64,000 nt of DNA from an uncultured Draconibacterium sp. (GCF_963676735.1 NZ_OY781464.1:5055001-5119000), one strand, 5' to 3'; counted from the first letter of the stretch, positions 43,722 through 53,479 are shown. Made by a program: numbers and translations. The notes: generated by a model not told the origin, from the sequence alone.

Positions 43722-44234
43722 TTAGTCTGAAATCTTGTTTTCAATTTTACCATGTTCCGCCAGAATAGTTTTTACCAATTCGCTGTTTTTTACAATATCA
43801 GCTTCATCAAAAACCATTACAAACTTGTCATCTGTTGCACGTTCGTGCAAGATTTTGGCCTTCTTGCCCGGAAATATATTGGCACGTGCCGAAAAGGTAA
43901 ACAAGGTTAGTAAGGTGATAGAAAGAATGGTGGCCACAATGGTAACGACAATAAACGAGGGAAATGCGTTAAAAGGTTTTCCTCCGTAGTGCAAAGGCCA
44001 GCTGTACACCGCGGCATAGGTTAAAAAGCCCAGAATGCCAATTGCTGCAAACAGTCCGAAAAAGAAAGCAGCATGTGTAATACGTGTTTTTATTGGCATT
44101 CCTTCCAGTATTTCGTGTACCGGATAAGGCGTATACACCTCAACCGGAGTTAAGCCTTTGTTTTTTAGCTTTTCAAAGGCATCAACCAGCGTTGCCTCAT
44201 CATTAAATACACCCAACATATATTTTTTACTCAT
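43722..44234 (-). CDS. actD: Alternative Complex III subunit ActD (DUF3341)
   Basis: 170 residues. The N-terminal cytoplasmic segment MLGVFNDEATLVDAFEKLKN and VYTPYPVHEI is diagnostic of DUF3341, followed by two transmembrane helices (about 59-80 and 97-120). It is a structural membrane subunit of the quinol:cytochrome c oxidoreductase complex without cofactors. Its start overlaps the end of actC by 8 bp, which suggests coupled translation. Confidence 0.94.
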   Translation of the reverse strand: MSKKYMLGVFNDEATLVDAFEKLKNKGLTPVEVYTPYPVHEILEGMPIKTRITHAAFFFGLFAAIGILGFLTYAAVYSWPLHYGGKPFNAFPSFIVVTIVATILSITLLTLFTFSARANIFPGKKAKILHERATDDKFVMVFDEADIVKNSELVKTILAEHGKIENKISD

Positions 44235-45612
44235 GAGATTTAGCTTTTAGTTGTCCGTTATTAGGTTTGTCGAATTTTGCCACACTTTTTAATTCCGAAA
44301 TAGCAATCATTGGGATATAGCGGAAGAACAACAGTACGCCGGCAATGAACATGCCCAGGGTACCAACAAAGAATCCGATTTCAACCCACGAGGGCGAGTA
44401 ATTGGCCCATGCAGCGGGCAGATAATCGCGGCTTAGGGTGGTAACAACAATGTTAAATCGCTCGTACCACATTCCAATATTTATAATTATGGAGATGATA
44501 AAAACAATCCACATACGTTTGCGAACGGCTTTAAACCAAAACAGTTGAGGGATTACAGCGTTGGCTGTAAACATCGCCCAAAACTGAAAGGCGTAGTCGC
44601 CAAACAAGCGATTTTTAAAGAACATATAGTTCTCGTAATCCGAAGCGGAGTACCAGGCAATAAAAATCTCGGTCATGTAGGCTGTACCCATAATCAGCGA
44701 GATAAATATAAGGATGCGGCAAACGGCATCCACGTGTCGGTCGGTAATAAAATCATTCATTTTATACAGTCCACGCATGGTAATAACAAGTGTAAGCACC
44801 ATTGCAAAACCCGAAAAAATTGCGCCAATTACAAAATAAGGCGGAAAAATAGTGGTGTGCCAACCGGCTTGTACCGAAACGGCAAAGTCAGTCGAAACGA
44901 TTGAATGCACGGAAACCACCAGGACGGCAGCAATACCTCCAAGCACAAAACTAAGTCCTTCAAAACGCAGCCATTCGCGGCTCGATCCGGTCCAACCGAA
45001 TGCAAAAAACCCGTACACTGCTTTTTTTATTTTGGATTTGGCCGTGTCGCGCACGGTAGCAAAATCGGGTACCATACCAAAATACCAGAAACTGGCCGAA
45101 ATAAGCAGGTAGGCAGAAATTGCCACAAAGTCCCAGAACAGGGGCGAGTTAAAGTTTACCCACAACGGACCACGCGTATTCGGATACGGAAAAATATAGA
45201 AAAATAACCACGGGCGGCCCATGTGCAACAAGGGAAAAAGACTGGCGCAAAATACAGCTACAACAGTCATTGCTTCTGCGGCACGGTTAATAGCTGTTCT
45301 CCATTTCTGCCTTAAAATAAGCAGGAATATGGAAAATGCGGTTCCGGCGTGGCCAATTCCAATCCACCAAACAAAGTTGATGATGGCCCATCCCCAGGCA
45401 ACAGAGTTGTTTACTCCCCAGGTGCCAATACCGGTCGAAATGGTAACGTATTTACAATACAAGCCAAAACCAAACATGCCCAAACTTACCAGCATGGCCG
45501 CATACCACCACAAAGGTGTTTTGTCGTGTATCGGAGCGAGTATCTCCTTCGATATCTGGCTGTACGACTTGTCGCCATCAATAAGTTTTCCTCTAACGGC
45601 TGAATTATACAT
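44227..45612 (-). CDS. actC: Alternative Complex III subunit ActC (NrfD-like, quinol binding)
   Basis: 461 residues with about ten transmembrane helices of the NrfD/PsrC family. Recognisable segments are IGIGHAGTAFSIFLLILRQK (near 85-104), RPWLFFYIFPYPNTRGPLWV and VHSIVSTDFAVSVQAGWHTT. It anchors the ActB molybdopterin-like/Fe-S protein to the membrane and takes part in quinol oxidation. It lies 6 bp after actB. Confidence 0.95.
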   Translation of the reverse strand: MYNSAVRGKLIDGDKSYSQISKEILAPIHDKTPLWWYAAMLVSLGMFGFGLYCKYVTISTGIGTWGVNNSVAWGWAIINFVWWIGIGHAGTAFSIFLLILRQKWRTAINRAAEAMTVVAVFCASLFPLLHMGRPWLFFYIFPYPNTRGPLWVNFNSPLFWDFVAISAYLLISASFWYFGMVPDFATVRDTAKSKIKKAVYGFFAFGWTGSSREWLRFEGLSFVLGGIAAVLVVSVHSIVSTDFAVSVQAGWHTTIFPPYFVIGAIFSGFAMVLTLVITMRGLYKMNDFITDRHVDAVCRILIFISLIMGTAYMTEIFIAWYSASDYENYMFFKNRLFGDYAFQFWAMFTANAVIPQLFWFKAVRKRMWIVFIISIIINIGMWYERFNIVVTTLSRDYLPAAWANYSPSWVEIGFFVGTLGMFIAGVLLFFRYIPMIAISELKSVAKFDKPNNGQLKAKSHE

Positions 45613-45618
45613 AGGCGT

Positions 45619-48558
45619 TTATGCTTTTTTGTTTCTTACTTTGGTTAAATAACCTACCGATGGCAGGGTGTGCAGTTCTTCAAGTAAATGATAATTGCGT
45701 TCGTTTTTAAACAGCTTGTTTATTTTGCTGTTCGGATCGTTTAGGTCGCCAAAAACCAGTGCATCAGCCGGGCACGACTGTACACATGCAGGTTGAATCT
45801 CTCCGTCCTGCAGTTTTCTGCCGGCAACTTTGGCTTCTGCCTTTTTCTCCTGGATGCGTTGTACACAGAACGAGCATTTTTCAACCACACCACGCGAACG
45901 AACAGTAACATCGGGGTTCAATACCATGCGTCCCAGGTCGCTGTTTGAGGCATAGTCAAATGCATCGTTATTTACGTACTGAAACCAGTTAAACCTCCGC
46001 ACTTTGTATGGGCAGTTGTTTACACAATATTTAGTACCCACGCAGCGGTTGTAGGCCATTTGGTTTAGTCCTTCATCACTGTGTGGTGTTGCCGATACGG
46101 GACAAACATTTTCGCAGGGTGCATTGTCGCAGTGCTGGCACATAACGGGCTGATGATACACATCGGGGTTTTCTGCATCATTCGAGAAATAACGGTCAAC
46201 ACGAATCCAATGCATAATCCGACGGTTGCGCACTTGTTCTTTTCCGATCACCTGCACATTGTTTTCGGCCTGGCACGAAATGGAACAGTTTCCACAGCCA
46301 ATGCAACTCGAAAGATCTACAGCCATTGCCCAGTGGTGCCCTTTAAATTCCTGCTCGGGATAGAGCGAAACGTGGTGTTTTTTGTGTTCTTCGCGAATTT
46401 CATTCCCCGAAGCCGGGTCGATCTGCCACTTGTCGAAATTGGTTTCGCGCACAATTGGCCTCCCCTCCATTGAATGGTGTGTTTGAGACAAGGCCAATTC
46501 GTATGTTTTTTCAGTAGTTTGAACATCGGCACCGCTCAGCCACAATTGTTTAGCGCCATTTTTAAATGGTGTGAGGGCAAACATATTTTTCCCCACTCCA
46601 TCGCCAACTTTTCCGGCAATCTTGCGGCCATAACCCAATGCCACTGAGATAGTTTCGGGAGCTTGTCCGGGCTGAACAAAAACAGGCATTTCCATGCCAT
46701 TTATCGTAATTACCGATTCGTTCTGAACGCCATTTTCTTCAGCCCATTTTACCGGAACAGCAGCAAAATTATCCCAACTGATTTTGGCAACGGGGTCGGG
46801 TAATTCCTGCAACCACGGATTGTTAGCAGCAGTTCCGTCTTTTAATCCCACGCTCTGGTAAAAAACAATTTCCAAACTCTGCGATTCTATACTCTCAGGT
46901 TGTAAGGCATTTTCTAATCCAATTTCGCTATAAACTTCAGTCTCCGAACTTGTTTCGGTTTCAAATATTCCTTTTTGCAGGGCATCATTCCAGAATAAGC
47001 GGGAGTCGGCATATTTTGATTGTAGCCCGGTAAAGTTCTCTTTCCAGTTGGCTTTTAAATATTCGTAATAATTGGGCGCCTCATCTCCTGCCCATTTCAG
47101 AAGGCTTTCCTGTACCTGACGGCTGTCAAAAAGTTTCGAAATGGCAGGTTGTGCCAGGCTAAAAGAACCTGCTTTTGGCTCCGCATCGTTCCAGGCTTCA
47201 AGGTAATGCGGTGCAGGACAAACCCAATGGCAGGCTGCTGTTGTTTCATCTTTTCTGTCGGCAAACGATACCGAGAGTTCAGCACCTTGAATCAATGCTT
47301 TTATTTCTTCTCCTTTCGGATGGTTGTATACCGGATTAACCCCCCAACAGAGCAGGCCTGCAACTGCTTTACTTTTTAAACCGGCAAGTAGCTGCTCAAA
47401 ATCGGCGTCAATGGCCTGGTGGCTTAGCAGGGGCTTCTCCCATAAAATTGTAGATCCGTAGTTGCCTAAAAGATTGTTTATGGCATTTACTATCAGTTGA
47501 ATATCGGTGTCGTTAGAGCCGGAAATTACCAGCGATTTTCCTTCGTTTGCAAGCAAGTCTTCCGCTAATCCTTTTATATCAACAGGGCTTCCGGGGGCAG
47601 TAATGGTCATCGATCCTTTTGCCTGCAGAAGCTGATAGTAAAGGGCGGTTAAAATGGTTTTTTCTTCGGATGGTTTTACAGGCACACGCACATCGGCATT
47701 TGAGCCCGTAAGTGTCATCCCTGATTCAAACTGGTAATGCCTGCTCATTACATCACCTTTATTCAACACCCTTCTTCCGGCGGCATAGGCTTTGGTATAT
47801 TCGGTTGACGATAGCCAGGTGCCCAAAAAATCGGCGCCAAAGCTGGCAATTACTTTTGCCCGCTCAAAACGGTAATCAGGAATTAAGACCAAGCCAAAAC
47901 TTTGTTGGTTGGCCTGCAACATTCCACTGGCCGAAACGGCATCGTATTTTACCCATTCAACATTCGGAAATTTTTCCTGAAAGTTTGCGATTACTTTTTT
48001 TGTTGATGGAGAAATTATAGTTGATGTCAGCAGTACAACTTTTTTGCTGTCGGCATTTAATTGGCTTAATTTTTTTGAGATGTAGCTATCGGCCTCTTCC
48101 CAATTGGTGGCTTCACCTCTTTTTAGGGGTGTTTTAAAACGGGCATCATCGTACAGATCGAGTACAGAGGCTTGTACACGTGCCGAAGTTCCTTTTTGTG
48201 ATACGGGCGAGAGGTCGTTACCTTCAATTTTTATGGGGCGGCCATCGCGCACTTTAACCAAAACGCTGCAATATTCGTTGGCCTCAAAATAGGTAGAGGC
48301 ATAATAGTTGGCCATTCCCGGCGAAACTTCTTCGGGTTTAACCAGGTAAGGTATGGCTTTATCAACCGGGCGTTTGCAGCTTGCAACAACCGCAGCCGCA
48401 GCAACACTAAATCCAAAGGTCTTCAGAAAATCGCGACGCGATGCGCCGGAGGCTTTTTTTAATACTGCACGTTTAGCATCCAGTTCCAGTTTAATTTCAT
48501 TCTTTTTAAACTCTGCCGGATTGTTTAACTCCTCTAAACTTCTCCAATATTTTGTCAT
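45619..48558 (-). CDS. actB: Alternative Complex III subunit ActB (Tat-exported Fe-S/molybdopterin-like fusion)
   Basis: 979 residues. A Tat-type motif SRRDFLK (40-46) lies inside a longer N-terminal leader, typical of the 'TAT-variant' ActB, and Cys61 follows. The middle is a molybdopterin-oxidoreductase-like domain that in this family lacks the cofactor. The C-terminal third has ferredoxin clusters: CIGCGNCSISC, CQHCDNAPCENVC, CVGTKYCVNNCPYKVRRFNW, CSFC and CVQSCP. It carries electrons between ActC and the heme subunits. Encoded between actA and actC. Confidence 0.95.
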   Translation of the reverse strand: MTKYWRSLEELNNPAEFKKNEIKLELDAKRAVLKKASGASRRDFLKTFGFSVAAAAVVASCKRPVDKAIPYLVKPEEVSPGMANYYASTYFEANEYCSVLVKVRDGRPIKIEGNDLSPVSQKGTSARVQASVLDLYDDARFKTPLKRGEATNWEEADSYISKKLSQLNADSKKVVLLTSTIISPSTKKVIANFQEKFPNVEWVKYDAVSASGMLQANQQSFGLVLIPDYRFERAKVIASFGADFLGTWLSSTEYTKAYAAGRRVLNKGDVMSRHYQFESGMTLTGSNADVRVPVKPSEEKTILTALYYQLLQAKGSMTITAPGSPVDIKGLAEDLLANEGKSLVISGSNDTDIQLIVNAINNLLGNYGSTILWEKPLLSHQAIDADFEQLLAGLKSKAVAGLLCWGVNPVYNHPKGEEIKALIQGAELSVSFADRKDETTAACHWVCPAPHYLEAWNDAEPKAGSFSLAQPAISKLFDSRQVQESLLKWAGDEAPNYYEYLKANWKENFTGLQSKYADSRLFWNDALQKGIFETETSSETEVYSEIGLENALQPESIESQSLEIVFYQSVGLKDGTAANNPWLQELPDPVAKISWDNFAAVPVKWAEENGVQNESVITINGMEMPVFVQPGQAPETISVALGYGRKIAGKVGDGVGKNMFALTPFKNGAKQLWLSGADVQTTEKTYELALSQTHHSMEGRPIVRETNFDKWQIDPASGNEIREEHKKHHVSLYPEQEFKGHHWAMAVDLSSCIGCGNCSISCQAENNVQVIGKEQVRNRRIMHWIRVDRYFSNDAENPDVYHQPVMCQHCDNAPCENVCPVSATPHSDEGLNQMAYNRCVGTKYCVNNCPYKVRRFNWFQYVNNDAFDYASNSDLGRMVLNPDVTVRSRGVVEKCSFCVQRIQEKKAEAKVAGRKLQDGEIQPACVQSCPADALVFGDLNDPNSKINKLFKNERNYHLLEELHTLPSVGYLTKVRNKKA

Positions 48559-48590
48559 AGTTTATTTGATTCTGCTTAAAACTTGATCTA

Positions 48591-49751
48591 TTAATAATGA
48601 CAACGCATACAGTCGTTTGCGCCAATGTCTGCTGCTTTTACCGAGTCGATAGCACCCGATTTCAGGTCTTCGTGTAATTGCACATAATGCTCGTAGTAAC
48701 CGTTGTTGCCAAAGTCTACTTCGGTATCGCGATGACAGTTTACACACCAACCCATAGAGAGGTCGCTGTGTTGCTCCATAATATCCATTTCTTCAACTGG
48801 TCCGTGGCATTGCATACAGTCAAGTTTTCCCGAGCCAACATGTACCGCGTGGTTAAAATAAACATGGTCGGGCAGGTTGTGTATGCGTTTCCATTCAATG
48901 GGTTTCCCATTTTCGGCAGCGTCAACCACTTTTGCTATTTCAAATTTTCCGCTGTTTGTTCCTTCCCTGATAAGTACATGGCAGTTCATGCATAAATTGG
49001 TTGCCGGAATGCCAGCCGATTTGCTGTGCTCTGCAGTAGTATGGCAATACAGGCAGTCTATCCCGTTGTCGCCGGCATGTACTTTGTGCGAGAATTTTAT
49101 GGGTTGATCCGGAGCATAATTTTCCTGACGACCCAGACGAATCGCATCGGTAACAATCATTTTTACCTGCCAGCCAAATGCCCCGAGCAGCAAAATCAGT
49201 GGAATGAATTTAAGTTTTATTTTTCTGATGAAAATAAGCTCAACAATGGCCCAGGTAATTATTAAACCCAAAAACAAGAACAGAATAAGGTTGTAGTAGG
49301 TTGGTTTGGGTGTTGGCACACCGGTATGTACCAAATCGTCGAGGTAAATTTTTACCGTTCGCAAGTCCTCCTCGCTAATATTGAAACTTGTGTGTGAAGC
49401 TTCCATTTTAACTCCTACCGGATTTAGAATGGTGGACTGAAAACTTTCAAAATCTTTGTCGACATATTTTAAGGCAATATCCATGGCAGATGGATTCCAG
49501 TTTAAGGTGTCGACCTGTTTTAAATTATGACAACTAACACAAGAGGCGTTAGCACGCTCGAAAGGCAACAAACCTTTAAAAAAACGTTCGCCACGTTTTA
49601 TGTCTTCATGCGAGTGCCCGTCGGAAATGACTGATTCAAGCCCATCGGCATAAGTGTTAATTGACAGTGAAAAACATGTAACAAAAGCGAGCAGGGAAAC
49701 GAAAAACGGTATCTTTTTTACTGAGTTTCCCCTAAAGAAATGTTCTCTCAT
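48591..49751 (-). CDS. actA: Alternative Complex III subunit ActA (six-heme cytochrome c)
   Basis: 386 residues with a signal peptide (about 10-36). A first heme motif CVSCH (71-75) lies in an N-terminal monoheme domain, followed by a transmembrane helix (about 153-174, another near 181-202) and a pentaheme domain with CLYCH (233-237), CMNCH (254-258), CMQCH (312-316), CVNCH (336-340) and CMRCH (381-385). Some ActA proteins are pentaheme only; here six motifs are visible because of the N-terminal domain. It is the first gene of the act operon. Confidence 0.93.
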   Translation of the reverse strand: MREHFFRGNSVKKIPFFVSLLAFVTCFSLSINTYADGLESVISDGHSHEDIKRGERFFKGLLPFERANASCVSCHNLKQVDTLNWNPSAMDIALKYVDKDFESFQSTILNPVGVKMEASHTSFNISEEDLRTVKIYLDDLVHTGVPTPKPTYYNLILFLFLGLIITWAIVELIFIRKIKLKFIPLILLLGAFGWQVKMIVTDAIRLGRQENYAPDQPIKFSHKVHAGDNGIDCLYCHTTAEHSKSAGIPATNLCMNCHVLIREGTNSGKFEIAKVVDAAENGKPIEWKRIHNLPDHVYFNHAVHVGSGKLDCMQCHGPVEEMDIMEQHSDLSMGWCVNCHRDTEVDFGNNGYYEHYVQLHEDLKSGAIDSVKAADIGANDCMRCHY

Positions 49752-49775
49752 TCTGTTAAGTTTAGTATTATAACA

Positions 49776-49820
49776 AAGGCCTTTTTATCGGATTTAACCT
49801 ATTAACAATAAAAAGACCTT
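49776..49820. repeat. Long imperfect inverted repeat between the AI-2E transporter and actA
   Basis: Arms AAGGCCTTTTTAT (49776-49788) and ATAAAAAGACCTT (49808-49820) pair over 13 bases with one mismatch and a 19-nt loop. On neither strand is it followed by a good T-run, so it is not a clear terminator. It lies 25 bp upstream of the actA start and could be in its leader RNA. Confidence 0.5.
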
Positions 49821-49944
49821 AAAGTTTTGTGAGAATTGACTTTTTTACGTTAAACAGAAAAGAATGTTCGGTAAATGTGATAGTTAAGATTTATGAAAAT
49901 ATAAATTCGATTTTAATTATTTATAAGAGAAGAAGATTTGAGCG

Positions 49945-51069
49945 TTAAGCCTTTTCTTTTTCAAGGTGTTCAGTTATTTTTTTTACCAGTTTCATATTCT
50001 CAAAAAATTCCTTGGCAATAACCCGAAGAATGGTGTAAACCGGAATAGCCAGAATCATCCCAATAATGCCTGCCAGGCTTCCGGCAGCCATAATCACCAG
50101 GAATATTTCGAGGGGGTGGGCTTTTACACTGCTGGAATAGATGAGCGGTTGAAAAAGTACATTGTCTATGATTTGCACCGATAGAAAAACCAGGGTCATC
50201 CAGCCCAGAATTGGCAGTACCTCGTTGCTAAAGTCGAGATGAATATGTAATGCGGCCCCAATAAGTAAGCCCAAAGCGGCTCCCATCCACGGGCCAAGGT
50301 AAGGTATTACGTTAAACATGCCGCAAAACAGGCCAATTACCACGGCATGGTTAAACTCTATTCCCGTAATGGTAAGGCCTATGGTAACGAGCAGCATAAC
50401 CATAAATACTTCAAATAGAAGTCCGATAAAATACCGCCGCAACAAATACGAAATTGAATCCAGAATGTGGGCAACCTTTTTTTCGAGGTGAGTAGGTACC
50501 AGAAGGATGATAAAAGTGCGGAACATGGTTTCGTCTTTCAGAAAGAAAAAAGTGATGAATGAAACCGAAAAGAAGCCGATTAAAAGTTCGCCAATTGTTC
50601 CTGCCACAAGCCCAAACCAGTTGGAAACCTGTGAAAAATCGATTTGAGCACCAAGGCTTTCGGTAACAATATCGAGGAAATTTTTTGATTCGATGGCAAC
50701 AGCATCTTTACTAAAAACGTGCATCAGGTTAAGCAAAGGCTCTTCAATAGAATCAAGCACCAGTGTAAAATCAATACGAGCCAGGGTTTCTACCTCGCTG
50801 ATTAGCAAGGGAATCATAAAACGAAAAAACGAAATAAAAACAATCCATAAGCTTAGCAGCGTTATAAACGCTGCCAGGCCTTTTGGCATTTTCAGTCGTT
50901 TGTATTTTAGTTTAATCAACCAACGGATTAAAGGACGGCCTATAAACGAAAGTACTACTGAAATAAGAATATAGCTTACGATGGCGCTAAAGTACCACAG
51001 TAAAAAAATGATAAAGAGTAGTCCGGCTATAAAGAGTGTGTTGCGTGCCCAGCCTTTTAGTTGAATCAT
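49945..51069 (-). CDS. AI-2E family transporter (PerM/TqsA-like)
   Basis: 374 residues with about eight transmembrane helices in the AI-2E exporter pattern: paired helices at the N-terminus (about 9-27, 30-50), VVLSFIGRPLIRWLIKLKYK, a soluble amphipathic segment (about 95-150), then GLFCGMFNVIPYLGPWMGAA (about 242-261) and MAAGSLAGIIGMILAIP, which are hallmark stretches. Members include TqsA and Na+/H+ antiporters, so the substrate is open. It ends in a lysine-rich cytoplasmic tail. Confidence 0.9.
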   Translation of the reverse strand: MIQLKGWARNTLFIAGLLFIIFLLWYFSAIVSYILISVVLSFIGRPLIRWLIKLKYKRLKMPKGLAAFITLLSLWIVFISFFRFMIPLLISEVETLARIDFTLVLDSIEEPLLNLMHVFSKDAVAIESKNFLDIVTESLGAQIDFSQVSNWFGLVAGTIGELLIGFFSVSFITFFFLKDETMFRTFIILLVPTHLEKKVAHILDSISYLLRRYFIGLLFEVFMVMLLVTIGLTITGIEFNHAVVIGLFCGMFNVIPYLGPWMGAALGLLIGAALHIHLDFSNEVLPILGWMTLVFLSVQIIDNVLFQPLIYSSSVKAHPLEIFLVIMAAGSLAGIIGMILAIPVYTILRVIAKEFFENMKLVKKITEHLEKEKA

Positions 51070-51157
51070 GATAACAATTGATTTTAAACAAAAATAGCTT
51101 TAAATTACCCGAACTCAAAAGTGTTATTGAATTGAATTCAGACTAAGAATCCTAAAT

Positions 51158-52075
51158 TTATTTTTTTTGCCATTTAACCAGTATTCGCATGGGTGAATTG
51201 TGTATAAGGTTAAAAAACCTGTCGGCTATTTTCCAGCAACGAAACCCGAAAAAGCGAAAAAACAAGTGCATTCGCAGGTGGATGGGAATTTTATTGGCAA
51301 ATGTGATGTAATTGCACGATTGTAAATCCTCTCCGGCATACATGGTGCTGAGGATTTTCTCGTCGAACGAGTGAATGTGTGCGTGGAGCGGAGTTAGTTT
51401 GTTACAGTGTACACACAGCGAGTATCTGATTTTCTCTTTGTAAGGTGTGGTAACAATCAGTGTGCCGCCGGGTTTTAGTGCCCGCATCAGGTTTTCAACA
51501 AATATTTTCGGATCAACAACATGCTCAATAATTTCTGAAGCAATTATGTAGTCGAAACTATTTTCATTGAAAGGTAAGGAAAATACATCGGCAACAATTG
51601 CCGAGTGATTTTTAAACGGATATAATTTTAGTGCCTCTGTGGTGTTTTTCAACGAGATATCCATTGAAACAACCTCATAGTTTTTAGGACACAAATGTTG
51701 CGCAACCCACGCCCGGCCGCAACCTACATCGAGTACCTTGCCTGTTGTGTTTGTAAATTGCGAAAAAATCTGTTCTCTTACCCTGCGCTCGATGTGTTCT
51801 GTCCCCGGGTCACGTTCCTGAAAATAGTCGTGTTCAATGCCGTCTTTCTGGTAATGATCGATGTAGTTAAAAACCGAACTTTGCTTTGAGTGAATTTCTG
51901 AATCGGCCATTTCTTTAGCTGCGTGGTTGGGAAGCATAACTAAAACACCGTTTTTTACCTCGTAATTTGCCCCGCATTTTTTACAATTCAGTTGCCTCTT
52001 GCCTTCAGCCGAAGTTAATGGAATGGCTCCGCAATTGGTACAATGTACTATTTCAGAAAGTGTTTTATTTATCAT
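51158..52075 (-). CDS. SAM-dependent class I methyltransferase with N-terminal zinc ribbon
   Basis: 305 residues from the ATG at 52075; a longer in-frame reading would add a Trp-rich segment overlapping the flippase gene and is rejected. Residues about 11-40 form a Trm112-like zinc ribbon (CTNCGAIPL then LNCKKCG). The methyltransferase core has VLDVGCGRAWVAQHL, SMDIS, FDYIIASEIIEHV and LKPGGTLIVTTPY. A further CVHCNKLTPLHAH cluster may bind metal. The flippase gene is 31 bp upstream on the same strand, suggesting a role in cell-surface glycan or lipid modification. Substrate unknown. Confidence 0.87.
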   Translation of the reverse strand: MINKTLSEIVHCTNCGAIPLTSAEGKRQLNCKKCGANYEVKNGVLVMLPNHAAKEMADSEIHSKQSSVFNYIDHYQKDGIEHDYFQERDPGTEHIERRVREQIFSQFTNTTGKVLDVGCGRAWVAQHLCPKNYEVVSMDISLKNTTEALKLYPFKNHSAIVADVFSLPFNENSFDYIIASEIIEHVVDPKIFVENLMRALKPGGTLIVTTPYKEKIRYSLCVHCNKLTPLHAHIHSFDEKILSTMYAGEDLQSCNYITFANKIPIHLRMHLFFRFFGFRCWKIADRFFNLIHNSPMRILVKWQKK

Positions 52076-52106
52076 GTTAATGTTTGTCTTTTTATTTAAA
52101 GCACGG

Positions 52107-53423
52107 TTAAAAGTACACCACCACAAAAGCCAGTAAAGTAAGTAGCGAATAAACAGCCCATATTGGTATGGGAATATATTCGCGGGCGGCAATGTTTAGC
52201 ACTGTTTTATTATAAATTACCCAAATAATTTTTTGTACGCTGTAAGCAATACATGTGGCAAAAGCTACTCCTTCAATTCCCCAGTATTCGATAAAAATTA
52301 CGCTTAAAACAATATTTAGCAGTAATTCTGCCATTGAGGCATACATTACAATTTTTGTCTTCTTTAATCCAATTAGTAAGGTGTGTGGAAAAACAAGACG
52401 GCTGATTATCAGTAGTAAATAAATATTGAAAATTGCTGCGCTGTCAACAAAATCAGCGTTAAAAACTATTGGATAAAGCCATTTACTAATCAGAATGAAC
52501 AAAATGCTTACCGGGAAAAGAAAATGTGCTAATCGCGCAGATTTTGCACGCAAGACTTTTAACGATTCTTTCACTTTTTCTTTTGAAGAGAATTCGGGAA
52601 TCAGGGCTGTATTCATTGCGTTGGCCATTAACACCACCAACGGAAACTCTTTGGCACCGTAGCGAAAAATGGCAAAAGTGGAGGTGTCGAATTTATTAAG
52701 TACCAAAAACCCATCAATATACTGCGCTGATGCTCCAAGTAAGCTACTTGCTACCAGTGGCATTGCTAACGAAATATGTTCTTTTAAAAAATCTACAGAG
52801 AATAAAAACCGGGCATATTTGTTTAATAAAACCCAAAGCCAGCCGTAACGTACTGCCGAAATCAGTACCAAACCAACAATACTGTATTTCATATCCCATC
52901 CTAAAAAGGCCGGACCGGCAACAAATGCAAATTGTACCAAAAAAGTGATTAGCCCGTACCAAATAATCCGGTGAGCTTTGTTTTTTAATAAATAGATATA
53001 TTCAAGCAGAAAAGCCGGACTGCTGAGAAAAATGTACAGAAGTAGCAGGCGAAAATAGGGTAGGCTGGAATACAAAAAATGAAAAGAAGTCAGAACGATT
53101 ATCACGCCTATACTCAGCAGACTTATGAGAGCAAATACATTAAATAATTCAGCTGATTTTTGATCTTTATTTTTAAACGTATTATTGTTTTTGAACAAGG
53201 GCAAAAACGACTGAATTATGGCGTTAATCCAAAAAGAACAGGCCAATGCAGCAACAAAAAGGAAATATTCGTAATTCCCAATAGCTTCGGTGCCAATACT
53301 AGTTTTTGTAAATACAATACTAATAAGCAGCAATGTTGCAAATCTCAGAATCTGAAAAAACTGAAGGCCGGAAATATTGTTTATGTTTGTTCTTAGCTGC
53401 AATTTATTGTAAGGCTTGCACAA
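52107..53423 (-). CDS. MOP/MATE-family polysaccharide flippase (Wzx-like)
   Basis: 438 residues with 12 or more transmembrane helices and the start NINNISGLQFFQILRFATLL typical of O-antigen/teichoic-acid flippases. GAKEFPLVVLMANAMNTALI near 245-264 is a conserved repeat. It should move lipid-linked sugars across the inner membrane. No ATG is present; the listed start is TTG, which lies inside a TAnnTTTG box on the same strand, so the downstream TTG at 53402 may be the true start. No glycosyltransferase genes are adjacent. Confidence 0.83.
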   Translation of the reverse strand: MCKPYNKLQLRTNINNISGLQFFQILRFATLLLISIVFTKTSIGTEAIGNYEYFLFVAALACSFWINAIIQSFLPLFKNNNTFKNKDQKSAELFNVFALISLLSIGVIIVLTSFHFLYSSLPYFRLLLLYIFLSSPAFLLEYIYLLKNKAHRIIWYGLITFLVQFAFVAGPAFLGWDMKYSIVGLVLISAVRYGWLWVLLNKYARFLFSVDFLKEHISLAMPLVASSLLGASAQYIDGFLVLNKFDTSTFAIFRYGAKEFPLVVLMANAMNTALIPEFSSKEKVKESLKVLRAKSARLAHFLFPVSILFILISKWLYPIVFNADFVDSAAIFNIYLLLIISRLVFPHTLLIGLKKTKIVMYASMAELLLNIVLSVIFIEYWGIEGVAFATCIAYSVQKIIWVIYNKTVLNIAAREYIPIPIWAVYSLLTLLAFVVVYF

Positions 53424-53428
53424 AAATA
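53421..53428 (-). promoter_or_regulatory. Candidate -7 box for the flippase gene
   Basis: The minus strand reads TATTTTTG, an exact TAnnTTTG match. It overlaps the annotated TTG start at 53423, which argues for translation starting further in. No clear -33 element. Confidence 0.4.
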
Positions 53429-53457
53429 AACTTTTAACGGTATAAATGCATTTATTT

Positions 53458-53465
53458 TATTTTTG
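53458..53465 (+). promoter_or_regulatory. Candidate -7 box for the AlkD-like gene
   Basis: TATTTTTG matches TAnnTTTG, 14 bp before the ATG at 53480, so the transcript leader would be very short. The -33 region is weak (TTTT near 53432). Confidence 0.4.
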
Positions 53466-53479
53466 CTTAAATTTTGAAA

